DNA of 61,782 bases from positions 1 through 61,782 of the forward strand of contig NZ_SIJB01000043.1 in NCBI RefSeq assembly GCF_009910845.1. The letters are read 5' to 3'. Origin of the DNA: Chengkuizengella marina. Its GTDB lineage: Bacteria > Bacillota > Bacilli > Paenibacillales > KCTC-33759. Below are positions 1-8,597 of this stretch, piece after piece (the first letter of the stretch is position 1; every line of letters begins with the position of its first letter). The position numbers were made by a program, and so were the translations under genes. The notes below the pieces were generated by a model. That model was not told the DNA's origin. It saw nothing but the letters and a program-made list of their open reading frames with translations, and did not search any database.

Positions 1-48
1 TACCGTAAGGGGAGCATATCATATTCTTCGGAGGCACTTTTTTACCTC

Positions 49-453
49 TTAAGAAATGGGACCTGACCATTTTGCCATTCCGCCAGTTAAGTTAGAAACA
101 TTCATATATCCGTTGTTGATTAAGAATTGACTACTATCTTCCCCCATAGATCCAGTGTGACAGACAAAAACAATTTTTTTATCTTTATTTAATTCAACAT
201 ATCTTTCTGTTATTTCAGTAAAAGGAATATTGATAGCATTTGGAATATGCCCTTGTTTATACAGACTTTCCTCTCTTAAATCTACAATGACAATATTTGG
301 ATCATTTAATTCATTTATCAATTGTTGTTGATTCTTTTGCTCCCAAGTGGCTGTTTGATCATTATATGTACTTGAATACAAACCCAATGGTACTCCTAAT
401 AACAGAATAATTAGACCAATTACAATACTGAAAATTTGTACTTTTTTATTCAT
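49..453 (-). CDS. Membrane-anchored rhodanese-like domain protein
   Basis: This 134-residue protein has an N-terminal membrane anchor (about residues 6-27) followed by one rhodanese domain (about 40-134). Visible motifs are IVDLRE, the GHIPNAINIP loop and an active-site loop with Cys98 (CHTGSM). The active Cys suggests a sulfur- or persulfide-handling role outside the membrane; the exact substrate is not visible. It is divergent from the SHOCT/multicopper oxidase genes. Such single-domain rhodaneses often sit near metal-stress genes, so a role in thiol or copper stress is an inference. The start ATG follows an AGGAAG-type ribosome site on the minus strand. Confidence 0.85.
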   Translation of the reverse strand: MNKKVQIFSIVIGLIILLLGVPLGLYSSTYNDQTATWEQKNQQQLINELNDPNIVIVDLREESLYKQGHIPNAINIPFTEITERYVELNKDKKIVFVCHTGSMGEDSSQFLINNGYMNVSNLTGGMAKWSGPIS

Positions 454-621
454 TCAATAACTTCCTTTTTTTATTATTAAATACCTTTTAAAATCATAAC
501 GCTAAAATATGAAGATATGATGCAGATTAACAAATCAGGATGTTTTGGGTCCTATGAATTTCTCAAAACTTTCTGCACAATTCCTTGCTAGAATAACAAT
601 ATAGAAAGGAGATGACGTTAG

Positions 622-846
622 ATGCATGGGTTTGATGGAATTTTTGGTTTTCAAGGAGGCATAATGATGGTTGGTATGTTTCTATTCTGGGGATTACTAA
701 TCCTTTTATGATTTTATTTATTGAAAAACTTTGTTAATGGGAGTCGTAGCTCATCAAAATATTATGTTGATATTTTAAAAGAAAGATATGCAAAAGGTGA
801 GATTACAGAAAATGAGTATAGTCAAATGAAAGAAAAATTACAATGA
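622..846 (+). pseudogene. Small SHOCT-domain membrane protein broken by an in-frame TGA
   Basis: From ATG 622, preceded by AAAGGAGATGA, the frame reads a short hydrophobic segment (MMVGMFLFWGLLILL) and then meets TGA at codon 30 (709-711). The same frame stays open for 44 more codons. They end in a typical SHOCT tail (ILKERYAKGEITENEYSQMK) and a TGA at 844-846, which overlaps the ATG of the multicopper oxidase. Residue 30 lies inside the membrane segment where Trp (TGG) would fit, so one G-to-A change explains the break. The conserved tail suggests recent loss. The overlap suggests the oxidase was translationally coupled to this gene. Confidence 0.75.
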
Positions 847-2360
847 GAATGAAGATGATATCAAAAATGAAATATAAATTATTATTGTTTATTTTTTCGG
901 TAGGAATCATGGCTATTGTAGTAGGATGTCAATCTAAGGAACAAAACCAAAGTACTGAAGTGGGGCAGATTAGTATATCTGAGATTCCTCTTGAAAAGCC
1001 AATGGATGCAGAAATCAAACATTTTGATTTAGTTGCAAAAAAAGAAACATGGAATATAAAAGGAACATCGTTTGAAGCTTGGACCTATAATGGCACCATT
1101 CCAGGGGAAGAGATACGTGTATTAGAAGGAGATTGGGTTAAGGTTAACCTTAAGAATGAATTAGATGAACCAGTGACTATCCATTGGCATGGGATGGTTT
1201 TACCAAATGTAATGGATGGAGTGGCTGGAATAACTCAAAATGCCGTACAGCCTGGAGACACGTTTTCGTATCAATTTAATGCTTTAGAACCAGGAACATA
1301 TTGGTACCATTCACACCAAAATGCCTTTGAGCAAATTGATCGTGGACTTTATGGTGCATTGATCGTTGAACCTAAGGAGAAAAGTTATGATAAGGATTAT
1401 GTATTGATGTTAGATGAATGGACCATAGGTGAGAATAATAGAGGAATGATGAACATGATGGGGGATGGGGGTACACCTGGAGAAATGGATTCACAAATGT
1501 TGTACCAAACATTTTCGGTAAATGGTAAAAGTGCCCCGAATATTAAACCAATTAATGTAAATTTTGGTGAAACTGTGAGACTTCGTATCATTAATGCAGG
1601 TTATCAAAAACATGTTTTATATTTAAATGATCATCCATATCGTGTTGCAGCTATCGATGGTAAGGATTTAGCGAATGCCACGTTAACTTCAGATGTATTA
1701 ATGGTTGCCCCTGGGGAAAGAATTGATTTAGAATTTACTGAAAATAAAAAGAAAGATTGGTATATAGACAGTCCTAATGCTGTAAAAGAATCAGAAGATA
1801 TACAAATTCCAGTTAACATATCCGGAATTGAAGAAAAAAGTGATGCTTCTTATCGAGATGAACAAAATTTAATCATGATTGACATGACCAATCAAGGAAA
1901 TATGAATCCAATTATAGATAATATCATTCAAAAACCGGATGTTGAATATACAATGGATCTTTCTGCAGGAATGGGGATGATGCAAAGAGGAATGTCCTAT
2001 ACCATTAATGGGGAAACCTTTCCTGATACAGAACCTATACAAGTAAAAAAAGGTGATCTTGTCAAAGTGACTATAAATAATAACAGCATGTTAGATCATC
2101 CGATGCATTTACATGGGCATTATTTTCAAGTGATATCTAAAAATGGACTATCACTTGTAAATCCATTGGTTAAAGATCTAATTAATATAGAACCTCATGA
2201 ACAATATGAAATTTTATTTATTGCAGATAACCCTGGAGATTGGTTGTTTCATTGCCATGATCTTCTTCATGCGACTGGGGGAATGGTAACAGCAGTTAAG
2301 TATAATGGATACTATTCTCCATTTGAAATTGGTGGAGAGTATCATAATGAGCCTGAATAA
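843..2360 (+). CDS. Multicopper oxidase lipoprotein (CotA/CueO-like)
   Basis: This 505-residue multicopper oxidase is likely a membrane-anchored lipoprotein: the signal peptide ends in a lipobox with Cys29 (VVGC). All four copper-binding motifs are visible: HWHG (114-117), HSH (156-158), HPMHLHGH (about 419-426) and HCHDLLHATGGM (470-481), where Met481 is the likely axial ligand of the type 1 copper. A Met-rich stretch around residues 200-220 (GMMNMMGDGG) resembles the Met-rich regions of cuprous oxidases. Oxidation of Cu(I) or phenolics outside the membrane is the likely role. The start is uncertain: ATG codons at 843, 849, 855 and 867 all precede the signal peptide, and none has a strong ribosome site of its own. 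It lies beside rhodanese and lgt-like debris. Confidence 0.9.
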   Translation: MRMKMISKMKYKLLLFIFSVGIMAIVVGCQSKEQNQSTEVGQISISEIPLEKPMDAEIKHFDLVAKKETWNIKGTSFEAWTYNGTIPGEEIRVLEGDWVKVNLKNELDEPVTIHWHGMVLPNVMDGVAGITQNAVQPGDTFSYQFNALEPGTYWYHSHQNAFEQIDRGLYGALIVEPKEKSYDKDYVLMLDEWTIGENNRGMMNMMGDGGTPGEMDSQMLYQTFSVNGKSAPNIKPINVNFGETVRLRIINAGYQKHVLYLNDHPYRVAAIDGKDLANATLTSDVLMVAPGERIDLEFTENKKKDWYIDSPNAVKESEDIQIPVNISGIEEKSDASYRDEQNLIMIDMTNQGNMNPIIDNIIQKPDVEYTMDLSAGMGMMQRGMSYTINGETFPDTEPIQVKKGDLVKVTINNNSMLDHPMHLHGHYFQVISKNGLSLVNPLVKDLINIEPHEQYEILFIADNPGDWLFHCHDLLHATGGMVTAVKYNGYYSPFEIGGEYHNEPE

Positions 2361-2491
2361 AATTGTAAAAAAATTGATATAAAAAGAGATCTTTAAACTT
2401 TCTGCAAATTTTATTGTTAAGTTAATTATTGTATAAATCTATGTAAATATCGGATTTCAATAATAATTAATCAAGGAAGAGAAGAGTTGGT

Positions 2492-2954
2492 TTGAAGGTC
2501 ATTTTATTGGAAATAGGGGGATTTGCTGTAAGGTCCTATGGATTAGTTATAGTTCTTGCTATTTTATTAGTTTGCTAAAAATACAGCTTGTCTTGAACAT
2601 TTCTTTCAGGCATTTTTTATTTACGTAATCATTGGGGCAATGGTCGGCGCAAGAATTTGGCATGTGTTTTTATTTCTTTCCCGTTATTCATAAGCTTTCA
2701 TTTTGGGAGTTTGCAGGTATTGTAGCTCCTGCTATTATTCTCGGTAAGCGGTTGGATGTATAGCTTGTTTCTTGAATGGAGATGCTTTTGGATCTCCAAC
2801 CAATTCAGGATTTGGAATAGTATATCCGGAAGGTACTATGGCTTATGATCGTTATGGATCTCAGCCACTATGGCCATCCTGGCCAACAGGATTTATCTTT
2901 CTATTCTATAATATTTTATTTTCTATTGGGAGATTTTCACTTGAATTGGATTGA
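2492..2954 (+). pseudogene. Degraded prolipoprotein diacylglyceryl transferase (lgt-like)
   Basis: Read across frames, this segment gives Lgt-like pieces in order: IGGFAVRSYGLVIVLAILL near 2500-2570, GAMVGARIWHVF near 2630-2670, then ACFLNGDAFGSPTNSGFGIV and YGSQPLWPSW near 2763-2880. An early stop after the first membrane segment and at least two frame changes disrupt it. The pieces match the membrane segments and G-D-x-x-G-x-P-T motif known from Lgt, which transfers diacylglycerol to prolipoproteins. Lipoprotein-rich metal clusters sometimes carry an extra lgt copy, which fits the adjacent lipoprotein oxidase. The family call is from motif memory and the gene is clearly nonfunctional. Confidence 0.65.
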
Positions 2955-3146
2955 AAGTATATGAAAAGGGGAATTGGCAAGAAGTTGATGGGGAAAACCA
3001 CTATTATATGGGATTTGCAATGACTAATGATGGATTTTATACTGGCGGTCATCTGCTCTAGGATCTGCATTAAAAAATCCTCAAGGTATTATAAAAAGTA
3101 AGAATGAAGGGAAAAGTATAGATCAATTAACTTTATGGTGCTCCTA
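2955..3146 (+). pseudogene. Fragment resembling F510_1955-type glycosylhydrolase-like beta-propeller
   Basis: Directly after the lgt remnant, one frame reads GLKVYEKGNWQEVDGENHYY followed by MGFAMTNDGFYTGG. After a frame change come ALKNPQGIIKSKNEG and QLTLW. These pieces look like the beta-propeller repeats of secreted F510_1955-type proteins, which are often found next to copper genes in Bacillaceae. Only about 60 codons remain, with stops and shifts and no start. The 5' and 3' parts are missing, which suggests a deletion that fused it to the lgt remnant. Confidence 0.5.
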
Positions 3147-3155
3147 ACCTGTCAT

Positions 3156-3201
3156 TAAGCCTAATTTCTCGTTTGAAATATTGAGGAATTAGGCTTTTTT
3201 A
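3156..3201 (+). terminator. Rho-independent terminator after the copper cluster
   Basis: Inverted arms AAGCCTAATTTCTC (from 3157) and GAGGAATTAGGCTT (to about 3196) form a stem with an interior mismatch, followed by a run of T. It ends the multicopper oxidase and debris region before the convergent thioesterase gene. Confidence 0.8.
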
Positions 3202-3258
3202 TCTAGTCTAACGAATTTTTCTTACAGTTGCATGTATGGTTTCTCCCTTATGATAAGT

Positions 3259-3660
3259 CTATGATTTCTTCTTTTTAATGACAGCCATCGTGCATCTTGA
3301 AATACATACTAAATTGTCTTCTTCATCCACAATTCTTATATCCCATACCATCGTTGTTTTTCCCCGATGATAGGTTGTTCCAATAGCTTTTACTTTCCCG
3401 TTTCTTACTGCTTTAATGTGATTTGCATTAATTTCTAAACCTACCACGTTTTCATTTTCTTGATCAATTAAAAAAAATGTACCGATGCTTGCTACCGTTT
3501 CTGCTAAAGCGACAGAAGCACCTCCGTGTAATATTCCAAAAGGTTGGTGAGTCCTCTCATCAACCGGCATGGTTCCAACAATTCGTTCTTCAGATACTTC
3601 AATAATTTCAATTCCTAAATTGGATACTAACGTATTGTCAAAACTCAACGAGTCTGCCAT
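3259..3660 (-). CDS. PaaI/YbdB-type hotdog-fold thioesterase
   Basis: This 133-residue single hotdog domain has the signature GILHGGASVALAE (about 42-54). His45-Gly-Gly and Glu54 are at the catalytic positions of PaaI/MenI-type acyl-CoA thioesterases. It should hydrolyse an aryl- or acyl-CoA in the cytoplasm; the substrate cannot be told from sequence. MenI (DHNA-CoA hydrolase) has this architecture, but no menaquinone genes are nearby. It is divergent from the tetR gene. Confidence 0.85.
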   Translation of the reverse strand: MADSLSFDNTLVSNLGIEIIEVSEERIVGTMPVDERTHQPFGILHGGASVALAETVASIGTFFLIDQENENVVGLEINANHIKAVRNGKVKAIGTTYHRGKTTMVWDIRIVDEEDNLVCISRCTMAVIKKKKS

Positions 3661-3743
3661 TGGTCAATTCCCCCTCTAATTAATATCTAACTATAGTTTA
3701 CATCATTTTCCTTGTTTTTGTTTAGAATAATTTCATTTTTATT

Positions 3744-3801
3744 TTGACTAAAATTCAAAAAAAGAGTATCATTATAATACAGACCGACGGTCGGTTTGTA
3801 A
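3744..3801 (+). promoter_or_regulatory. tetR promoter with TetR-type operator over the transcription start
   Basis: TTGACT (3744-3749) and TATCAT (3767-3772) are separated by 17 bp. Just downstream is the palindrome ACCGACGGTCGGT (3783-3795), whose flanks extend the dyad to about 23 bp with one mismatched pair. It covers the expected +1 position. This is the textbook operator form for TetR/AcrR repressors and implies autorepression. It also shows that coding cannot begin upstream of 3801. Confidence 0.8.
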
Positions 3802-3815
3802 AGGAGTTGTTTAAG

Positions 3816-4487
3816 ATGGATTTAAAACAAAAAATAATTAAAGCCGCGTATGAGTTATTCACTGAAAAAGGAGTTGAAAAAACGACTGTTTCTGAAATCA
3901 TTGAATTGGCCGGGAGTTCAAAAGGTGGTTTTTATCACCACTTCAAATCAAAAGATGAAATTCTTGAAGCGACTACTATGAATTATATAGACGATATGGT
4001 AATGGAATATGAACGAATTCTACAAGAAGGAGATCGTACAATAATTGAATTATTAAATCTTGTTTTCTTAAAAATAAGTGAATATAAGATTGATCAAATC
4101 GAAGAATGGCCAAAAATGAAAATTTTATTTTCTTTTAGTGGAAACCACGTTATTTTAAGAAAATTAGCAGAGCAATTTGAACTTGTCACCACTGATTGTT
4201 ATTTAAAACTATTTAGGAAGGGGAATGAAGAGGGTATATTTGACATTGAGTACCCAGAGTATTTGGCTGGTTTATGGACGAGAGAAGTCATGATGGTTTT
4301 TAATAAATCTAGAGAAGTTATTTATGCAGAAAAAACAGAAACACTTGAAAATTTTAAACAATTATTACATTTCACACAAAACTTATTAAATTCAACATTA
4401 GGACTCTCAAACCATCAGATTAACATAAAAGAACCAGCTCTTGCTTATATTCAAAGTACTAGAAAAGAACAAAATAGGGAGGGGTAA
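3816..4487 (+). CDS. TetR/AcrR family transcriptional repressor
   Basis: This 223-residue repressor has an N-terminal helix-turn-helix (AAYELFTEKGVEKTTVSEII, then SSKGGFYHHFKSKDEIL) typical of TetR. The C-terminal helical ligand-binding domain is not assigned to a ligand. The start chosen is ATG 3816 behind AAAGGAG; an upstream in-frame TTG at 3744 lies in the promoter itself. It is followed after 3 bp by the phosphotransferase gene, so the two are co-transcribed from the operator-bearing promoter. The pair resembles the yvkB-yvkC arrangement of Bacillus subtilis. Confidence 0.9.
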   Translation: MDLKQKIIKAAYELFTEKGVEKTTVSEIIELAGSSKGGFYHHFKSKDEILEATTMNYIDDMVMEYERILQEGDRTIIELLNLVFLKISEYKIDQIEEWPKMKILFSFSGNHVILRKLAEQFELVTTDCYLKLFRKGNEEGIFDIEYPEYLAGLWTREVMMVFNKSREVIYAEKTETLENFKQLLHFTQNLLNSTLGLSNHQINIKEPALAYIQSTRKEQNREG

Positions 4488-4490
4488 CAT

Positions 4491-7055
4491 ATGTTGAAAT
4501 GGTTTAACTCAATTGAGAAGGGAGATTTTAACTTAGTAGGAGGAAAAGGATACAACTTAAGTAAGATGTACAACTTAGGAATAAAAGTACCCAATGGATT
4601 TGTAATCACATCTGAAACTTATGAAAATTATGTTCACAGTAATGGGTTGCAAAATAGGATCAAAGATATTCTTAACAGCAGTCAATCTACCCTTGAGAAA
4701 TCAGAAGCTATAAAGAGGTTTTTTTCAGAAAATTTGATTTCTGATGAGGTAAAAAAACAAATACAGATCGAAATGAATAAAATTTCTAGTGGTCGTGTGG
4801 CTGTAAGAAGCAGTTCAACAGTGGAAGACTTACCTGGTATGAGTTTTGCAGGGCAATACAACACTTATTTAAATGTAACAAGCAAAGATGTCATTGAAAA
4901 AGTCACTTTATGTTGGCAATCTCTATGGAACGAAAGAGCGATTGAATATAGAATGAAAAATAACATCAGCTCTGATTTTACTCATGCCGTTGTGATTCAA
5001 GAAATGATCAATGCTAAATTATCTGGCATTATTTTTAGTTCAAATCCTTTAAATGGAATAAGAAGTGAATTACTCATCAACTCATCTTATGGTTTAGGGG
5101 AAGCAATTGTCAGTGGGAACGTTAATCCTGATCAATATACTGTGGATAAAATTAGCAGCAAAGTGATTAAAAAAGAAATTGCCTCAAAAGAAATTTTTTG
5201 TCAGTATGCTGAGAATGGAATTCAATTTATTCCAGTACAAAATAATAAAAAGAAAGTAAGCTCTTTAGAAAAACACCATATTCAAATGATTGTAAAGGAA
5301 ACAGAGAAAATTCAAAACTATTTCCGTACACCTCAAGATATTGAATTTGCAATCAATGATCATGATGAATTTTTTATCGTTCAATCAAGAGACATCACTT
5401 CTTTATTTCCAATAGAACAATTTGAGGATGACGGCAAACTTAGAGCCTATCTTTGTGTGAATACAGTCATGTTAGGTATGAAAGAACCATTTACACCATT
5501 AGGTTTTGATATGTTTAGTTACACATTACCGGCTATCATTAACATTATGACTAGTCGTAAAAAACCAATTGATCAAGGATTTGTTAAATATGCTGATGGA
5601 CGTATCTTTGCCGATATTACTTATTTATTATCTAAAAAATGGATTGGAAATCAATTTGGCAAGGCTTTTTCTGGAAATGACTTACCGTTTGAAGAGACTA
5701 TGAATCGTTTAATCAAACAACATGGAAAACAGTTTGCAAATCAAGACATTAATTTTAAAATACCATGGGGGATTTTTAAATATGGTCTGACTAGCATTAA
5801 AAATTTACGTGAGGCTAAAAAAGTTCCAGTTACTGAGCGCTATGATCATATGAAAGCTGTAGGGGAAGCAGTCATTCAAGAACATAAATTGAAAGCAATG
5901 AAACTTAACAAGCTAGAGGACAAACTTGAATTTTTAAAAGTGATTATGGTTAACGCTTTTATATTATCTGTATCCAAGCAGGGATGGTATTGTACAGATT
6001 ATATGAACCTGCCAAAAATAGAAAAGCAATTAAAGAAAATGTACGGCAATCGATTTGATGTCACACCTCTAACCAAATCATTTCCTGGTTGTATTTCAGT
6101 TGAACTAGGTATGTCTTTAAATAAACTTGCCAAATACTTTGATGAACTGCAAATTGAACCCACTGACCATCATCCAAAAGTTAAAGAGTTATTAAATAAA
6201 TTTGGACACAGAAGTACGGTAGAACTGGATTTTGGTGTAAAAAGATGGGGGGAGGATCCGGAATATATAATCAATCTAATTAAATCTTATATGGTAGACC
6301 AGATGTATGAACGGAACATAGCAGAAATCGATGAAAATGCTAAAAAGGCGGAATTATTCATAGAGGAAATCTATCAAACGATAAAAGAAGATAAAGGTGA
6401 AAGAAAAGCCAACAAGATGAGAACTATGATGATGAACTATCGTATCGCTGCTGGAATGAGAGAATATCCTAAATTTGATATCATAAGAATGATGACAATA
6501 GCTAGGGTAGTTATGCTTGATGTTGGTGAAGAATTCCAAAAGGATGGGCGGCTTAAAGAAGCTCAAGATATTTTCTACTTAAGAGTAAACGACATCAAAT
6601 ACAAACAAAATTTAAAACCAATCGTTGTTAAAAATAAAGAAATCTATCATAAGCAACTAACTAGAACTGCCATTCCAAGGATTGTTTTAAATACCGGGGA
6701 AACATACTATTCAGCTCAAAAATTTGATCCAAATCGTAAAGTTTTTCAAGGAATGCCTTTATCTGCAGGTGTTTATGAAGGGAAGGTCAGAGTTGTATTT
6801 GATCCAAAGGATTCAAAATTGTTAGAAGGAGAAATATTAGTAACTGAAAGCACGAACCCTGCTTGGACCCCATTATTTATAACAGCAAAAGGATTAATTA
6901 TGGAATATGGAGGTCCTGTAAGTCATGGTGGAATTGTAGCAAGAGAATATGGTATACCTGCCGTAGTAGGGATTCCATCCGCAACGAATCTGTTGAAAGA
7001 TGGTCAATTCGTAAGAGTAAATGGAGAGACAGGTACGGTTGAATTATTGGAATGA
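4491..7055 (+). CDS. PEP synthase/rifampin-phosphotransferase-like enzyme (YvkC-like)
   Basis: This 854-residue protein has the domain order of PEP-utilising dikinases. The N-terminal ATP-grasp half carries LVGGKGYNLSKM (about 16-27) and SSSTVEDLPGMSFAGQYNT. A long central region follows, then a C-terminal swivelling domain with catalytic His812 (GGPVSHGGIVAREYGIPAV). It lacks the PEP-binding TIM barrel of true PEP synthase. This is the Rph/YvkC arrangement: ATP-driven phosphorylation of a small molecule bound by the central region. Rifampin phosphotransferase has the same plan, so antibiotic inactivation is possible but unproven. It is co-expressed with the upstream TetR repressor, which suggests induction by a small ligand. 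Confidence 0.85.
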   Translation: MLKWFNSIEKGDFNLVGGKGYNLSKMYNLGIKVPNGFVITSETYENYVHSNGLQNRIKDILNSSQSTLEKSEAIKRFFSENLISDEVKKQIQIEMNKISSGRVAVRSSSTVEDLPGMSFAGQYNTYLNVTSKDVIEKVTLCWQSLWNERAIEYRMKNNISSDFTHAVVIQEMINAKLSGIIFSSNPLNGIRSELLINSSYGLGEAIVSGNVNPDQYTVDKISSKVIKKEIASKEIFCQYAENGIQFIPVQNNKKKVSSLEKHHIQMIVKETEKIQNYFRTPQDIEFAINDHDEFFIVQSRDITSLFPIEQFEDDGKLRAYLCVNTVMLGMKEPFTPLGFDMFSYTLPAIINIMTSRKKPIDQGFVKYADGRIFADITYLLSKKWIGNQFGKAFSGNDLPFEETMNRLIKQHGKQFANQDINFKIPWGIFKYGLTSIKNLREAKKVPVTERYDHMKAVGEAVIQEHKLKAMKLNKLEDKLEFLKVIMVNAFILSVSKQGWYCTDYMNLPKIEKQLKKMYGNRFDVTPLTKSFPGCISVELGMSLNKLAKYFDELQIEPTDHHPKVKELLNKFGHRSTVELDFGVKRWGEDPEYIINLIKSYMVDQMYERNIAEIDENAKKAELFIEEIYQTIKEDKGERKANKMRTMMMNYRIAAGMREYPKFDIIRMMTIARVVMLDVGEEFQKDGRLKEAQDIFYLRVNDIKYKQNLKPIVVKNKEIYHKQLTRTAIPRIVLNTGETYYSAQKFDPNRKVFQGMPLSAGVYEGKVRVVFDPKDSKLLEGEILVTESTNPAWTPLFITAKGLIMEYGGPVSHGGIVAREYGIPAVVGIPSATNLLKDGQFVRVNGETGTVELLE

Positions 7056-7170
7056 TTATATTAAAAATAATACAGTAGTCAAATCTATTAAATAATATTT
7101 TTATGTGATGATTTGTGATAAAATGATATTCATTATTTAACATTTAATTATCAAAAAGAGGGGATTTAGC

Positions 7171-7560
7171 TTGAAACAGAAAAGGTTATCAACTATTTTT
7201 TTGGGACTGAGTATTTTAATGGGATCTTGGTTTATTGCTGAAGGATTAAAAGCTGAAAAAAAAGAAATACATGATGTCTATACTAATGGCAGTACAGATT
7301 ATATGACAGTTAATTTAGTAAAAGACAAAGAAGAAGAGAAGGAAGCTAAAGCTGATGAATTTGACATTCCTCTTCTAACGAGTTATCAATTAAGAGATTA
7401 CTTAAACATTAGTAGAGAACAAATTATGTTATTGGTGGATGAATCTTATTCTTTCCATATTCCATATATAAAAATTGAATCACAGTATTATTTTTCAAAA
7501 AGTGCAGTAGATGAATGGTTATTAAATAATTTAGAAAATAGAAAATATGAATGGCCATAA
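7171..7560 (+). CDS. Membrane-anchored protein with excisionase-like HTH domain
   Basis: This 129-residue protein starts at TTG 7171 after AAAGAGGGG. Residues about 8-24 form a membrane segment, then a charged linker (KDKEEEKEAKAD) leads to a C-terminal region (about 70-125) with the pattern SYQLRDYLNISREQIMLLV then YYFSKSAVDEWLL. That pattern matches helix_turn_helix_17/MerR-like DNA-binding or anchoring domains. The combination of a membrane anchor and an excisionase-like fold is seen in some Bacillus proteins of unknown function. It lies alone between the phosphotransferase and acetyltransferase genes, and no partner is evident. Confidence 0.6.
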   Translation: MKQKRLSTIFLGLSILMGSWFIAEGLKAEKKEIHDVYTNGSTDYMTVNLVKDKEEEKEAKADEFDIPLLTSYQLRDYLNISREQIMLLVDESYSFHIPYIKIESQYYFSKSAVDEWLLNNLENRKYEWP

Positions 7561-7634
7561 AGTTACGAAAACTATATGTGATAATAAATTATTTTTGAAT
7601 ATATTTTTTAATCTTATTTATTATGTAAATGTAA

Positions 7635-7766
7635 TTAATGTAAAATTACATCAAACAGTCTCACAATTGATTTACCTACTAACCTAAATATAAATGGAAT
7701 AAATTCTAATAATTCTAAAAACGAAAGGTATTCTTCCCAAGATGTCTTTCTTTTTTTATTTTTCAT
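7635..7766 (-). CDS. Small 43-residue basic/hydrophobic protein
   Basis: On the minus strand, ATG 7764-7766 follows a good ribosome site (GGAGATGAT, 7 bases away) and opens a 43-codon frame ending in TAA. The product starts with a basic stretch (MKNKKRKTSWEEY) and continues with an amphipathic/hydrophobic part (LELLEFIPFIFRLVGKSIV). It could sit on or in the membrane. No family is recognised. The ribosome site and the coding-like composition are the only evidence. It lies just upstream of and antisense to nothing else, in the gap between the HTH protein and the acetyltransferase. Confidence 0.5.
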   Translation of the reverse strand: MKNKKRKTSWEEYLSFLELLEFIPFIFRLVGKSIVRLFDVILH

Positions 7767-7840
7767 AATGTATCATCTCCATAAACACAATTTATTAAAT
7801 GATACGAACTATCAATTATTTAGTTTCAAGATATGTCGTT

Positions 7841-8377
7841 TTATTTATTATTTATAATGGCTAAAATTTGATGATCTTCCCACTTCCCATTAATTCTTAC
7901 ATTTTCTTTTGCAATTCCTTCTTTATGGAATCCTGCTTTTTCTAATACTTTGATTGATCCTTTGTTATCCGGCATAACTCCCGCCTCAATCCTATGCAGA
8001 TTCAGCTCCTTAAAAGCATAGTCTACAGCGAGATTCACTGCTTCTGTCATATATCCTTTTCCATTTTGATGTTTATCTAAATAGTACCCTAACCAACAAC
8101 TTTGCAAGTCACTTCTTACCACCTCTGATAATGAGATATTCCCAATCAATTCTCTACTCTCTATTAAAAAAATGCCAAATGAATATCCTGCATCTTCTTT
8201 TGCAAATAAAATACTTGTTTTAATTCTTTCTAATTGCCCTTCCAGTGTATAAAACTTTTCCTTTCTTAAAGGCGTATAAAGCTGAAAAAACGATTTGTTG
8301 TTTAATTCTAGGTTCAATAAATCCTCAGTATGAGAAGTTTCTAATAATTGTATAAATATATTTTTCTTACTTAACAT
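7841..8377 (-). CDS. GNAT N-acetyltransferase (RimJ/RimL type)
   Basis: This 178-residue protein has the RimJ/RimL-type layout. Strands ending in LIGNISLSEV (about 78-87) precede the acetyl-CoA loop QNGKGYMTEAV (about 104-114), and the C-terminal motif NKGSIKVLEKAGFHKEG (about 138-154) is conserved in ribosomal-protein alanine acetyltransferase relatives. It transfers an acetyl group from acetyl-CoA to a protein N-terminus or small amine; the target is unknown. The ATG follows AAGGAGAG on the minus strand. It is monocistronic and divergent from topB. Confidence 0.85.
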   Translation of the reverse strand: MLSKKNIFIQLLETSHTEDLLNLELNNKSFFQLYTPLRKEKFYTLEGQLERIKTSILFAKEDAGYSFGIFLIESRELIGNISLSEVVRSDLQSCWLGYYLDKHQNGKGYMTEAVNLAVDYAFKELNLHRIEAGVMPDNKGSIKVLEKAGFHKEGIAKENVRINGKWEDHQILAIINNK

Positions 8378-8597
8378 ATTTCTCTCCTTGTTGTACTGAA
8401 TGTTTCAGCTTTTCCATTTAAAAAAATCAAACTATTTTATCTGTATTTTCTCTTTGGTTGATAGTATGTTGAATTAGTATATACAATCATACCATTTTAT
8501 GTCAATCACTTCGATTTCAATGCGATTTCAAAATATAAACAAGAATATGGTATAGTAAGTCTATTGTTTCAATACAAAAGTTGTGGAGAGATGTTTA

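Noticed and set aside
709-711. TGA as selenocysteine or read-through codon in the SHOCT gene.
   Set aside because: No selenocysteine insertion structure or selenoprotein machinery is visible; a TGG-to-TGA mutation in a membrane helix is simpler.
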